From: CAXMNX01 sp964194845
Lineage (GTDB): Bacteria > Pseudomonadota > Alphaproteobacteria > Rhodobacterales > Rhodobacteraceae
NCBI GenBank assembly: GCA_964194845.1
Contig: CAXMNX010000104.1
Coordinates: 25,216 to 89,215, forward strand
Direction: 5' to 3'
DNA length: 64,000 nucleotides
A program made the translations under genes and the position numbers. Under the pieces are notes generated by a model, which was not told the origin of the DNA, searched no databases, and was given only the letters and a program-made list of their open reading frames with translations. Below, in pieces: positions 8,535 to 17,105 of this stretch. Positions within the stretch are counted from its first letter, which is position 1, and the number at the start of each line of letters is the position of its first letter.

Positions 8535-10037
8535 ATGGCCAAGACCAAAAAGACCCCGCGCCCCCGGGCGGAAACGCCGAAGGGCTTTCGTGACTATTTC
8601 GGTGCTGATGTCACCGAACGCAAGGCGATGCTGGATAACATCGCCAAGGTCTACCATGCCCACGGCTTTGATCCCCTGGAAAGTGCAGCCGTTGAAACGG
8701 TCGAGGCGCTGGGCAAGTTTCTTCCCGACGTCGACCGTCCGAACGAGGGCGTTTTCGCCTGGCAGGAGGATGACGACGGCGACTGGCTGGCGCTGCGGTA
8801 TGACCTGACAGCACCGCTTGCGCGGGTCTACGCCCAACACCGGAACGACCTGCCGACGCCATATCGCCGCTACGCGATGGGTCCGGTTTGGCGCAACGAG
8901 AAGCCGGGGCCGGGGAGATTTCGGCAGTTTTATCAATGCGATGCGGATACGGTCGGCACGGCGAGCGTCGCGGCGGACGCCGAGATGTGCATGATGCTGG
9001 CAGATGCGTTGGAGGCGGTCGGTATTGATCGCGGAGACTATGTGATCCGGGTGAATAACCGGAAGGTGTTGAATGGGGTGCTGGAGGTTGCGGGTATCGC
9101 CGAGGACGACGAGCGGGCTCGTGGCATCGTGATGCGCGCGATGGATAAGCTTGATCGCCTGGGTGCGGTCGGTGTCAGGGCGCTTCTTGGCGAAGGCCGA
9201 ACCGACGAAAGCGGAGATCGAACCGAAGGCGCCGGGCTCGACGAAATTCAGATCTCCGCGATTATGGCGTTCTTTGCGACCAAATCCGGCAACAACGAAG
9301 GCACACTTTCGGTACTCGAGGATCTTGTGAACGGCGCAGGGATCACAGCGGCGCAGCCTTCCGAAATCGGGCAAGCGGGCGCTGCCGAACTTCGCCAGAT
9401 TGCTAGTAATTGCGCCGCCCAAGGCTACGGCCCTGACCGCATCGTCATCGACCCCTCCGTCGTACGCGGCCTCGGCTACTACACCGGCATGGTCTATGAG
9501 GCCGAACTCACCTTCGAGATCGCGGATGACAAGGGCAACCCGCGCCAGTTCGGCTCCGTCGCCGGCGGTGGCCGCTACGACGACCTTGTCAAGCGCTTCA
9601 CCGGCCAGTCCGTCCCGGCCACCGGCGTCTCCATCGGCGTTGACCGGCTGCTCGCCGCCCTCCGCGCCAAGAAAAGCGCACCAACCGATGCCACCGGCCC
9701 GGTCGTCGTCACCGTGATGGACCGCGACCGCATGGCCGAATATCAGAAAATGGCCGCCGACCTTCGCGCCGCAAACATCCGCGCCGAAGTCTACCTCGGT
9801 AACCCGAAAAACTTCGGTAACCAATTGAAATACGCCGACAAACGCGGATCACCCGTTGCCATCATCCAGGGCTCCGATGAAGCGGCACGCGGTGTTGTTC
9901 AGATCAAGGACTTGATCCTCGGCGCCAGAATCGCCGAAACCGCCACCCACGAAGAATGGCGCGATCAACCCGCGCAATTCGAGGTCCCGCGCGCGGAAAT
10001 GATCGCGAAAGTCCGCGAGATCCTCGACCGGACATGA
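8535..10037 (+). CDS. hisS: Histidyl-tRNA synthetase
   Basis: A 500-residue class II aminoacyl-tRNA synthetase that charges tRNA-His. Motif 2 is seen in WRNEKPGPGRFRQFYQCDAD. The histidine-A region is VVRGLGYYTGMVYE, and motif 3 is TGVSIGVDRLLAAL. An anticodon-binding domain ends the protein. The ATG at 8535 follows GAGGGAC; the frame is open further upstream but without homology. The length exceeds the roughly 420 residues of canonical bacterial HisRS and fits the divergent enzyme of Rhodobacterales, Rhizobiales and Caulobacterales. It overlaps hisZ by ATGA, so synthetase and histidine-pathway genes are translated together. Confidence 0.96.
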   Translation: MAKTKKTPRPRAETPKGFRDYFGADVTERKAMLDNIAKVYHAHGFDPLESAAVETVEALGKFLPDVDRPNEGVFAWQEDDDGDWLALRYDLTAPLARVYAQHRNDLPTPYRRYAMGPVWRNEKPGPGRFRQFYQCDADTVGTASVAADAEMCMMLADALEAVGIDRGDYVIRVNNRKVLNGVLEVAGIAEDDERARGIVMRAMDKLDRLGAVGVRALLGEGRTDESGDRTEGAGLDEIQISAIMAFFATKSGNNEGTLSVLEDLVNGAGITAAQPSEIGQAGAAELRQIASNCAAQGYGPDRIVIDPSVVRGLGYYTGMVYEAELTFEIADDKGNPRQFGSVAGGGRYDDLVKRFTGQSVPATGVSIGVDRLLAALRAKKSAPTDATGPVVVTVMDRDRMAEYQKMAADLRAANIRAEVYLGNPKNFGNQLKYADKRGSPVAIIQGSDEAARGVVQIKDLILGARIAETATHEEWRDQPAQFEVPRAEMIAKVREILDRT

Positions 10038-11092
10038 CCCTGAAATCCGACATCCGCGCCGAGGCTGATCGTCTGCGCGCCGCTTTCGAGGCGCTCGGGG
10101 CCCAAGTGTTCGAGGCCGCTATCCTCCAACCCGCAGGCACGCTTCTGAACCTTTACGGCGAAGACATCCGCGCCCGCGCCTTCGTCACCCACGACCCGCT
10201 GCGGGGCGAAATGATGCTGCGCCCGGACTTCACCGTGCCGCTGGTCCAGCGCCACATGCAGGACGGGCGCGCGTCGGCGCGCTACACCTACGCCGGCGAA
10301 GTCTTTCGCCGTCAGGAAGAAGACGACACCCGACCGACGGAATACATTCAAGTCGGCTACGAGGTTTTTGGCGGTGACGAGGCCCGCGCAGACGCCGAGG
10401 TTTTTGCGGCGATGCAGGGCGCGCTCGCGGGTCTTCCGCTGCGCCCCGCAATCGGCGATCTTGGCATTCTGAAAGCCGCCGTCGAAGACCTTGATACACC
10501 CGACCGCCGCAAGGCCGCGCTTATGCGCCATCTCTGGCGCCCGGCACGCTTCCGCGCGCTTCTCACCCGGTTCTCGCAAGCAGCACCGCCACCGCCCGCG
10601 CCTGCGGATGCCGCCATCCCCCACGTCGGCCTCCGCACACCCGAAGAAGTTGCCACGCGCCTGAGGTTGCTGGCTGACGAGGCCGACACAGCCCCGATTA
10701 CCGCAGCGCAAGTTGACCAGCTAAGCGCGATCCTCGCCATCGCGGGTGATGCGCCCAAAGCGCTGGGCGCGCTAAACGCTCTGGCCAGTTCCGGCACCGC
10801 GCTGTCCAGCGCCCTTGCGCTTTTCGCCGCGCGCCTCGACGCGCTCGCTGAAATGGGCGTCGATCCGGCCGCGCTGCCGTTCGAAGCCAGCTATGGGCGC
10901 ACGACACTCGAATACTACAGCGGCTTTGTCTTTGGATTTTCCGCGCCCACGCGCCCGGACCTGCCAGTGGTCGCGACGGGTGGCCGCTATGACTTGCTGA
11001 CTTCGGCACTCGGCGCTGGCACAGCGCTCCCCGCCGTCGGCGGCGTCATCCGCCCCGAAGGCGTGCTGGCGCTGAAAGGCGGCTCAACATGA
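10034..11092 (+). CDS. hisZ: ATP phosphoribosyltransferase regulatory subunit HisZ
   Basis: A 352-residue paralogue of the HisRS catalytic core that lacks tRNA charging. It binds short-form HisG and is required for its activity and histidine feedback in the first step of histidine synthesis. It retains class II synthetase motifs: LRPDFTVPLVQRHM, ARYTYAGEVFRRQEE and ATGGRYDLLTSALGAG. The ATG lies in a 4-bp ATGA overlap with hisS, and the end overlaps hisG by another 4 bp. The order hisS-hisZ-hisG places the paralogues side by side, consistent with tandem duplication or with co-regulation. Confidence 0.95.
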   Translation: MTLKSDIRAEADRLRAAFEALGAQVFEAAILQPAGTLLNLYGEDIRARAFVTHDPLRGEMMLRPDFTVPLVQRHMQDGRASARYTYAGEVFRRQEEDDTRPTEYIQVGYEVFGGDEARADAEVFAAMQGALAGLPLRPAIGDLGILKAAVEDLDTPDRRKAALMRHLWRPARFRALLTRFSQAAPPPPAPADAAIPHVGLRTPEEVATRLRLLADEADTAPITAAQVDQLSAILAIAGDAPKALGALNALASSGTALSSALALFAARLDALAEMGVDPAALPFEASYGRTTLEYYSGFVFGFSAPTRPDLPVVATGGRYDLLTSALGAGTALPAVGGVIRPEGVLALKGGST

Positions 11093-11778
11093 CCGTCAAA
11101 CTTGGCATCCCGTCCAAGGGCCGCCTGATGCAGGACACGCTCAACTGGCTCGCCGCGCGCGGTATCCAAATCGAGCGGACCGGCACCGACCGCGAATATG
11201 CCCGTCGTATCAATGGCATATCGGGCATCGAGCTGGCCCTTCTTGCAGCCGGAGAAATCCCGCGCGAACTGGCCGCCGGTCGGATCGCACTCGGTGTCAC
11301 CGGATCCGACGTCGTGCAAGAAAAAATCGCACGCTGGCAGGCCAAGGTCACCCCACTGGCCGGGCTTGGTTACGGGCAGGCAAATCTGGTTCTGGCTGTG
11401 CCAAAATCATGGGCAGACGTTCGCGACCTCGACGACTTAGATTCCGTGGCCGAGGCTTTTCGTAAAACCCACGGCTTCCGTCTCCGGATCGCCACCAAAT
11501 ACCACCGCCTGGTCCGCGCGCACCTCAAGGCGGCGGGTGTCGTGGGGTATCAGCTTGTCGACAGCCAGGGCGCGACCGAAGGCACAGTCGCCAACCTGAC
11601 CGCCGAGGCCATCGCCGACATCACCTCGTCGGGTGCGACGCTCGATGCCAATCACCTCAAGATCATCGGCGACGTGATCCACGCCAGTCAGGCGACGCTC
11701 TTTCGCTCTAAAACAGCGGCACTGGGTGCAAGCGACGAAGCCGCTTTACAGGCGCTTCAGTCCAAACTCGGCCTCTGA
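11089..11778 (+). CDS. hisG: ATP phosphoribosyltransferase catalytic subunit, short form
   Basis: A 229-residue enzyme that joins ATP and PRPP to make phosphoribosyl-ATP, the committed step of histidine synthesis. It begins VKLGIPSKGRLM and has LALGVTGSDVV-like (IALGVTGSDVVQE) and ATEGTVANLTAEAIADI segments, the latter forming the PRPP site. It lacks the C-terminal regulatory domain of long-form HisG, which matches the presence of hisZ just upstream with a 4-bp overlap. No other his gene follows. Confidence 0.96.
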   Translation: MTVKLGIPSKGRLMQDTLNWLAARGIQIERTGTDREYARRINGISGIELALLAAGEIPRELAAGRIALGVTGSDVVQEKIARWQAKVTPLAGLGYGQANLVLAVPKSWADVRDLDDLDSVAEAFRKTHGFRLRIATKYHRLVRAHLKAAGVVGYQLVDSQGATEGTVANLTAEAIADITSSGATLDANHLKIIGDVIHASQATLFRSKTAALGASDEAALQALQSKLGL

Positions 11779-11787
11779 CCGCCCCCG

Positions 11788-11815
11788 CATTTCTTCCTGG
11801 CAAAAATACTTTCGC
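11788..11815 (-). repeat. Copy of dispersed intergenic motif
   Basis: Read on the minus strand this is CGGCGAAAGTATTTTTGCC followed by AGGAAGAAATGC, ten bases after the hisG stop. It is close to the sequence just after moeA (45664-45688). I count it with the TATTT-centred motifs near other gene ends. No function can be assigned. Confidence 0.45.
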
Positions 11816-11859
11816 CGAAGGCCCGCGAAGCAGCCCGGATTTTTCGCAGAAAAATCGCC

Positions 11860-12279
11860 CTATCGCACCCCAATCTCTGCCAGCGCCGCCATCAACTGGT
11901 GCGGCACTTCCCCACCATCCGGCAGCACGCCGGTCGCCAGATCGCGCGGCGCGTTCCGCCCGCCAAGATAACGCCAACCCTGAAACGGTCGCTTTCTGGT
12001 CGGTTCAACCCGCACCAGATCACGCGCCAGTTCTATGCGGCAGCGGCGAATACCGTCCTCGCCAATGACTTCCTCAAACCCGGTAATTTCCTGCCGCGCC
12101 CGGCAAAGCCCCTGAATAACCCAATAAATGCTGCCGCCGGTCCTCAGAATCTCCTTGTCCCGTTTGGGCCACATCCGGGTGACGTGAAAATACCGATCAT
12201 TGGCCCGCTGCCATTCGGCAAGGCGCTCAACGCTTTCCGAGCCAACGCTCAACTTGATCAGGTGCAGCGATTCATCCAC
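11860..12279 (-). CDS. DUF1489 family protein
   Basis: A 139-residue protein of unknown function, conserved in alphaproteobacteria. Family landmarks are LHLIKLSVGSESVERL, HVTRMWPKR, GGSIYWVIQG, DGIRRCRIELARDLVRVEP and RPFQGWRYL. The frame stays open for 71 more codons upstream, but that part has no family similarity. The GTG at 12279, six bases after GGGGA, gives the usual length. No membrane segment or signal is visible. It is convergent with hisG and stands alone on its strand. Confidence 0.85.
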   Translation of the reverse strand: MDESLHLIKLSVGSESVERLAEWQRANDRYFHVTRMWPKRDKEILRTGGSIYWVIQGLCRARQEITGFEEVIGEDGIRRCRIELARDLVRVEPTRKRPFQGWRYLGGRNAPRDLATGVLPDGGEVPHQLMAALAEIGVR

Positions 12280-12464
12280 AGATTCGTCCCCAAGTACCAC
12301 ATCAGACAGTAGCGCATTGTCTGAGACCTTCAACATGTAGTAGATTGTAACCTCTAGCAGAGGAATCGGCATAGCGGCTCTTGCAACAATTCTCGCAAGA
12401 CTAATCGCGCAAAGTTCTTGAAATGTTCCACTTGTTAACTCTGATTTTTCTGTGAGAATCGTAT

Positions 12465-12571
12465 TGCGGAGTAGCTCAAATGGATAGAGCACCCCTTCTT
12501 CTAGGCCGTCTTATTCACACCAAAACGGTACAGTGGGGAGGCTGCGGGTTCAAGTCCCGCCTCCGCGCCCA
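12465..12571 (+). tRNA. tRNA-like gene, Arg(TCT)-type, with about 30-nt anticodon-loop insertion
   Basis: A tRNA cloverleaf can be drawn. The acceptor is TGCGGAG/CTCCGCG (12465-12471 with 12561-12567), with U1:G72. T8 and A9 follow, then D arm GCTC-AAATGGATA-GAGC (12474-12490). The T arm is GCGGG-TTCAAGT-CCCGC (12544-12560), then C73 and an encoded CCA at 12569-12571. The anticodon stem CCCC (12492-12495) pairs with GGGG (12535-12538), but 39 bases lie between. They contain CTTCTA, the core of an Arg UCU loop, and an inner stem GCCGT/ACGGT (12505-12509 with 12525-12529). C73, the U:G first pair and the insertion are all abnormal, so it may be a pseudogene, an interrupted tRNA or a tRNA mimic. 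It ends 21 bases before nrdJ. Confidence 0.6.
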
Positions 12572-12592
12572 AATCGAAAGAGATGCATTTAA

Positions 12593-14869
12593 ATGACCCG
12601 CTTCGCCGCGCCCATCGCCGAGCAAATCTGGGATATGAAATATCGTTTCAAGGACGCCGACGGCGCGCCTATCGACCGAAACGTCGAAGACACATGGCGC
12701 CGTATCGCGCGCGCCGTGGCGCAAGTCGAAGACGATCCTTCCGATTGGGAAGACCGGTTTTATGCGGCACTCGAGGATTTCAAGTTCCTGCCCGCAGGCC
12801 GGATCACAGCAGGCGCGGGCACCGCGCGTTCGGTGACGCTTTTCAACTGCTTCGTTATGGGCACCATCCCCGACAGCCTGTTTGGTATCTTCGAGATGCT
12901 GAAGGAAGCCGCGCTGACGATGCAGCAGGGCGGTGGGATCGGTTACGACTTTTCGACCATCCGCCCCAAGGGTGCGGACGTCAAAGGCGTGGCCGCCGAT
13001 GCCTCTGGCCCCCTCAGCTTCATGGATGTCTGGGACGCGATGTGCCGCACGATCATGTCGGCTGGTTCGCGGCGCGGCGCGATGATGGCGACGATGCGCT
13101 GCGATCACCCCGATATCGAAGATTTCATTTCCGCCAAGGCCGACCCGGCCCGGCTCAGAAACTTCAATGTTTCGGTGCTGATCACCGACGCTTTCATGGC
13201 GGCTGTGAAAGCCGAAGGCTCGTGGGACCTGAAATTTGACGACAGGGTCTATCGCACCCTTCAGGCGCGCGATCTCTGGAACCGGATCATGCGCGCGACC
13301 TTCGATTATGCCGAACCGGGCGTGATCTTCATCGACCGCATCAACGCGATGAACAACCTTGCCTATGCCGAGACCATCGCGGCGACGAACCCCTGCGGCG
13401 AACAACCGTTGCCGCCCTATGGCGCCTGCCTTCTGGGCTCGATCAACCTGGCGCGACTGGTCAAAGAACCATTCACGAACAAAGCTGCATTGGACGAGAC
13501 AGCACTTGAAGATCTGGTCGCAACCGCCGTTCGGATGATGGACAACGTCGTCGACGCGTCGCGCTTCCCGCTTGAGGCACAGGCGCAGGAAGCCCAGGCA
13601 AAACGCCGGATCGGTCTGGGTGTTACCGGGCTGGCCGACGCGCTTTTGATGGTGGGCGAACGCTATGGCTCCGAAGACGCTGCACGCCTGACCGGTTCCT
13701 GGCTGAAACGCTTTGCCCGCGCCGCCTATCTGGCGTCCGGCGCACTCGCGAAGGAAAAGGGCGCGTTCCCGCTTTTTGACGCCGAGAAGTTCCTCGAAAG
13801 CGGGTCGATGCGCGCTATGGACGACGATGTTCGCGAGACGATCCGCGCGAGTGGCATTCGCAACGCGCTTCTGACCTCGATCGCGCCCACCGGCACGATC
13901 AGTCTTTACGCGGGCAACGTTTCAAGCGGGATCGAGCCGGTCTTCGCCTATGCCTACACTCGCAAAGTCCTGCAAAAGGATGGAAGCCGAACCGAAGAAG
14001 AGGTCGTCGACTACGCCGTTCAGATGTGGCGCGATTTGCATGGTGACGGCGATCTGCCCGACCACTTCGTCAACGCCCAGACGCTCAGCCCGTCTGATCA
14101 CGTCCGAATGCAGGCCGCGGCGCAGGAATGGGTGGATTCCAGTATCTCGAAAACCATCAACTGCCCCGAAGACATCAGTTTTGAAGATTTTAAGGACGTC
14201 TACCTGCAAGCCTATGAGACCGGCTGCAAGGGCTGCACGACCTATCGTCCGAATGCGGTGACGGGATCAGTTCTTGCCGTGAGCGAAACCAAAGAGGCCG
14301 CTGACGCGCCGATACCGGTGTCGCCGGCGTCGGATGGCGAAGTGATATATATCGCCGAGCCACTTGATCGGCCGCAGTCGCTGGAGGGTTCGACCTACAA
14401 GCTCAAGTGGCCCGACAGCGAGCACGCGATTTATATCACTATCAACGACATCATCGTCGGCGGCCGCCGACAACCCTTTGAAGTTTTTATCAATTCCAAA
14501 AATATGGAACATTTCGCCTGGACCGTGGCGCTGACACGAATGATTTCGGCGGTGTTCCGGCGCGGCGGTGATGTGTCGTTCGTGGTGGAAGAGATGAAGG
14601 CGGTTTTCGACCCCCGCGGCGGCGCATGGATGCAGGGCAAATACGTGCCTTCGATCCTTGCCGCCATCGGCGGCGTGATCGAGCGCCACCTGGTCGCCAT
14701 CGGCTTCATCGACGGCGAAGGGATGGGGCTGAAAACCGATCCGCGCAGCCAGGTCGTGAACCTTGGTGACAACCGCGGCCCCTCGTGCCCCAGTTGCGGT
14801 CAATTTGGAATGCAGATGATCGAAGGCTGCATGACCTGCCCAAGCTGCGGCCATTCGAAGTGTGGGTGA
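12593..14869 (+). CDS. nrdJ: Adenosylcobalamin-dependent ribonucleotide reductase (class II)
   Basis: A 758-residue enzyme that reduces ribonucleotides to deoxyribonucleotides using vitamin B12 rather than an iron-tyrosyl radical, so it works with or without oxygen. The catalytic N-x-C-x-E motif is N266-C268-E270 in ATNPCGEQPLPPYGACLLGS. The redox pair is likely C86 (TLFNCFVMG) and C279. A cysteine-rich tail, CPSCGQFGMQMIEGC and then CPSCGHSKCG, should shuttle electrons from thioredoxin. The ATG follows GAAAGAGA. The tRNA-like gene lies directly upstream and may be processed from the same transcript. I see no B12 riboswitch in the short leader. Confidence 0.95.
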   Translation: MTRFAAPIAEQIWDMKYRFKDADGAPIDRNVEDTWRRIARAVAQVEDDPSDWEDRFYAALEDFKFLPAGRITAGAGTARSVTLFNCFVMGTIPDSLFGIFEMLKEAALTMQQGGGIGYDFSTIRPKGADVKGVAADASGPLSFMDVWDAMCRTIMSAGSRRGAMMATMRCDHPDIEDFISAKADPARLRNFNVSVLITDAFMAAVKAEGSWDLKFDDRVYRTLQARDLWNRIMRATFDYAEPGVIFIDRINAMNNLAYAETIAATNPCGEQPLPPYGACLLGSINLARLVKEPFTNKAALDETALEDLVATAVRMMDNVVDASRFPLEAQAQEAQAKRRIGLGVTGLADALLMVGERYGSEDAARLTGSWLKRFARAAYLASGALAKEKGAFPLFDAEKFLESGSMRAMDDDVRETIRASGIRNALLTSIAPTGTISLYAGNVSSGIEPVFAYAYTRKVLQKDGSRTEEEVVDYAVQMWRDLHGDGDLPDHFVNAQTLSPSDHVRMQAAAQEWVDSSISKTINCPEDISFEDFKDVYLQAYETGCKGCTTYRPNAVTGSVLAVSETKEAADAPIPVSPASDGEVIYIAEPLDRPQSLEGSTYKLKWPDSEHAIYITINDIIVGGRRQPFEVFINSKNMEHFAWTVALTRMISAVFRRGGDVSFVVEEMKAVFDPRGGAWMQGKYVPSILAAIGGVIERHLVAIGFIDGEGMGLKTDPRSQVVNLGDNRGPSCPSCGQFGMQMIEGCMTCPSCGHSKCG

Positions 14870-15039
14870 CGATCTAAGGCGCGGCATCGCCCGCGCGTGA
14901 TCACGCCGGTTTTCTGACCTAATCCCAAAGCGTTGCATCAAAGACTCAGGTCCGCTGCCCGCGACGCCCAACCCATTGCTCCAGCCCCAAGCGCCACTAA
15001 GGTCGCCGCAACGATAAAAAAAGTATCGAGGCAGGTAAT

Positions 15040-16107
15040 ATGAGCATGATGGCGGGCCCCCGTGGCACGTTTGTCATTTCGTGGTCACAGACCGAAATTG
15101 ACGGATTGTCGGGATCACCCATCGCGGCGCTTGAAAAAGGCGCGGCATGGCAGTGGAACGGTGCGCCGGTGCAGATTGACGGCACCAGCGAGGCTGCCAG
15201 CCCATCTTCAAGCTCCGATGCAGATACGATCCGGCGTCAAGCAGCGGCAGGCGCGCGCCGTATCGTCGGTCGCGCTTTGGTGCAGGAAGGCGTCCGCACG
15301 CCGTTTGTCGACGATAATGTGACCCTCAATCAGGCGTTCATTCTGACCGACGGGTGCCAACGTTGGGTGGCGACGCTGATCGATATGCCCGAAATTGCCC
15401 GACCGCTTTTAATGTTCGTCGGCGAGCCTCCGCCACAAGGACAGCAACTTTGGATCGCAGAAGGGCTCGAGGCCCCCGAGCGCGTCTCGTATCTGCGTGA
15501 AAGCCACGAGGGCGTTGTGTGCTTCACGCCGGGAACGATGCTCGAGACTCCGGACGGGCCAGCCCCTATCGAGGATCTGGTGGCCGGTGACCGGGTGATG
15601 ACGCGCGACAACGGCTCGGAAGAGGTTCTGTGGGTTGGCGAGCGCCACGTTTCCGGCGCGCGGCTTTATGCGATGCCCGATCTGCGACCTGTGCGTATCC
15701 GCGCGGGCGCGCTGGGCGATGATCGACCAACGGGCGACCTGATCGTTTCACCGGACCACCGGATGATGATCAAGGGCCCGGCAGCACTTGCGCTTTGGGG
15801 CGAGCGCGAAGTGCTGGTGACCGCGCGCGACATGATCGACGATCACCGCGTGACACGCGACCTGTCCGCGAAATCGGTAACTTATATCCACATGATGCTG
15901 GCCCGCCATCACATCCTGGTCGCCAACGGCATGGAAACCGAAAGCTTTCATCCCGGCGCGGCCGCGATTGACGCGATTGCCGATGACCAGCTTGAACGGC
16001 TTTTCGATGTGATGCCCGAGCTGCGATACGACACTTCGGTTTATGGCCCAATGTCGCGGCGGGTGCTGTCCAAGGCCGAAGCCGCACTGATCGCGCGGGT
16101 CACCTGA
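15040..16107 (+). CDS. Hint_2 (hedgehog/intein-type) domain protein
   Basis: A 355-residue protein of two parts. Residues 1-160 are an unrecognised domain. Residues from about 164 to 320 form a Hint_2 domain, starting CFTPGTMLETPDGPAPIEDL with a nucleophile-position cysteine. It continues through a LIVSPDHRMM block containing the block B histidine and ends HHILVANGMETESFHPG. In inteins and hedgehog proteins this fold rearranges the peptide bond before the cysteine. Related bacterial proteins are abundant in Rhodobacteraceae but their role is not established. The N-terminal region ends in SHEGVVC, where cleavage would fall. No signal peptide is seen. A GAGG site precedes the ATG. Confidence 0.85.
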   Translation: MSMMAGPRGTFVISWSQTEIDGLSGSPIAALEKGAAWQWNGAPVQIDGTSEAASPSSSSDADTIRRQAAAGARRIVGRALVQEGVRTPFVDDNVTLNQAFILTDGCQRWVATLIDMPEIARPLLMFVGEPPPQGQQLWIAEGLEAPERVSYLRESHEGVVCFTPGTMLETPDGPAPIEDLVAGDRVMTRDNGSEEVLWVGERHVSGARLYAMPDLRPVRIRAGALGDDRPTGDLIVSPDHRMMIKGPAALALWGEREVLVTARDMIDDHRVTRDLSAKSVTYIHMMLARHHILVANGMETESFHPGAAAIDAIADDQLERLFDVMPELRYDTSVYGPMSRRVLSKAEAALIARVT

Positions 16108-16125
16108 AGCGCCCAAAATCCCACA

Positions 16126-16154
16126 TTGACAGCCCAAGTTGCCCCGCCTATATG
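16126..16154 (+). promoter_or_regulatory. Promoter of rpsD
   Basis: A consensus-like sigma-70 promoter: TTGACA at 16126-16131, a 17-bp spacer and TATATG at 16149-16154. Transcription would begin near 16161 and give a leader of about 100 bases before the rpsD GTG. The leader includes a CCCCT-GCA-AGGGG hairpin at about 16177-16190. The rpsL operon at 60579 has the same first six spacer bases and the same spacing. Confidence 0.75.
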
Positions 16155-16261
16155 CCGGGCTTCATTGGTGTTGGTGGCCCCTGCAAGGGGATGCCTGTCG
16201 TCTCGGCAAAATCCGGGGAAAGGACAACGCCCTTCGCAACGAATGCAGAAGGAGATCAGCC

Positions 16262-16882
16262 GTGACCAAACGCACGTCTGCCAAATATAAGATTGACCGC
16301 CGGATGGGCGAAAACATCTGGGGCCGCCCGAAATCCCCCGTCAATCGCCGCGAATATGGCCCCGGCCAGCACGGTCAGCGCCGCAAGGGCAAAATTTCCG
16401 ACTTTGGCTTGCAGCTTCGCGCTAAGCAGAAACTGAAAGGCTATTACGGCGATCTGACGGAAAAACAGTTCAAACGCATCTTTGCCGACGCAGCGCGCGC
16501 GAAAGGTGACACCGGCGAAAACCTTATCGGCCTGCTCGAAAGCCGTCTGGACGCGGTCGTCTACCGCGCCAAGTTCGTGCCGACGATCTTTTCTGCGCGC
16601 CAGTTTGTAAACCACGGCCACGTGCGCGTGAACGGCAGACGGGTGAACATTCCTTCGTATCGCGTAAAAGAAGGCGATGCGATCGAAATCCGCGATCGCT
16701 CGAAACAGTTGACCATCGTGCTGGAAGCAGCCGGTCTGCCCGAACGCGATGTGCCGGACTATATCGAGGTTGATCATTCGAAGATGACCGCGACGTTCGT
16801 CCGCGCACCCGGCCTTGGCGATGTGCCTTATCCGGTGTTGATGGAGCCGAACCTGGTCATCGAATATTACGCGCAGAACTAG
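16262..16882 (+). CDS. rpsD: 30S ribosomal protein S4 (uS4)
   Basis: A 206-residue primary rRNA-binding protein of the small subunit that nucleates 30S assembly. The sequence TKRTSAKYKIDRRMGENIWG and the S4 RNA-binding domain (RLDAVVYRAKFVPTIFSARQFVNHGHVRVNG) are standard for alphaproteobacteria. The start is GTG, preceded by AAGGAG; an in-frame ATG at 16139 lies inside the promoter and is not credible. The gene is monocistronic, with its own promoter and terminator, not part of the alpha operon. Autoregulation through its leader is plausible but not shown. Confidence 0.97.
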   Translation: MTKRTSAKYKIDRRMGENIWGRPKSPVNRREYGPGQHGQRRKGKISDFGLQLRAKQKLKGYYGDLTEKQFKRIFADAARAKGDTGENLIGLLESRLDAVVYRAKFVPTIFSARQFVNHGHVRVNGRRVNIPSYRVKEGDAIEIRDRSKQLTIVLEAAGLPERDVPDYIEVDHSKMTATFVRAPGLGDVPYPVLMEPNLVIEYYAQN

Positions 16883-16907
16883 GCAACTAATTCGATCTGA
16901 AAATAGC

Positions 16908-16934
16908 AAGGCCGCCCAAGTGGCGGCCTTTTTT
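16908..16934 (+). terminator. Rho-independent terminator of rpsD
   Basis: A 9-bp stem AAGGCCGCC/GGCGGCCTT with a 5-base loop is followed by a T run ending at 16934. It starts 25 bases after the rpsD stop, so the gene is transcribed alone. Confidence 0.92.
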
Positions 16935-17074
16935 GATCGGTGCGCTTCGTCTGGCTGGAAGACGCGTAACTCAGCATAATAGCGCGATGAGCATCTGTCA
17001 GTGCGCCAACCCACGGGCAGACGCTGCCCGGTTTGCGTTGCGCAATCTGGCCAAAAACGTGTCAGCAGACGCAA

Positions 17075-17100
17075 TCTGCGTATTTACAGAAAAGATGAAG
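17075..17100 (+). repeat. Copy of GCGTATTT..AAAAGATGAAG motif
   Basis: TCTGCGTATTTACAGAAAAG followed by ATGAAG lies just outside the 3' end of fadJ. Close copies are at 21804-21828, 21977-22002 (inverted) and 30799-30825. Confidence 0.55.
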
Positions 17101-17105
17101 CGGCC

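Noticed and set aside
8466..9824. 452-codon minus-strand frame
   Set aside because: It lies antisense to hisS and mirrors its codon bias; hisS is certain.
12280..12492. N-terminal extension of the DUF1489 gene to an upstream start
   Set aside because: It would add 71 residues without family similarity and run into the tRNA-like gene; GTG 12279 has a good ribosome site.
12465..12571. tmRNA, tRNA-Sec or group I intron interpretation of the tRNA-like gene
   Set aside because: The D arm is a normal 4-bp form, no tag frame or 8-bp acceptor is present, and the insertion is far too short for a group I intron.
12572..12592. Cobalamin riboswitch for nrdJ
   Set aside because: Only 21 bases separate the tRNA-like gene from the start codon, and no B12 box is seen upstream.
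12515..13405. 296-codon minus-strand frame running through the tRNA-like gene and nrdJ
   Set aside because: It is antisense to nrdJ, which has all catalytic motifs, and its C-terminal residues come from the complement of the T arm.
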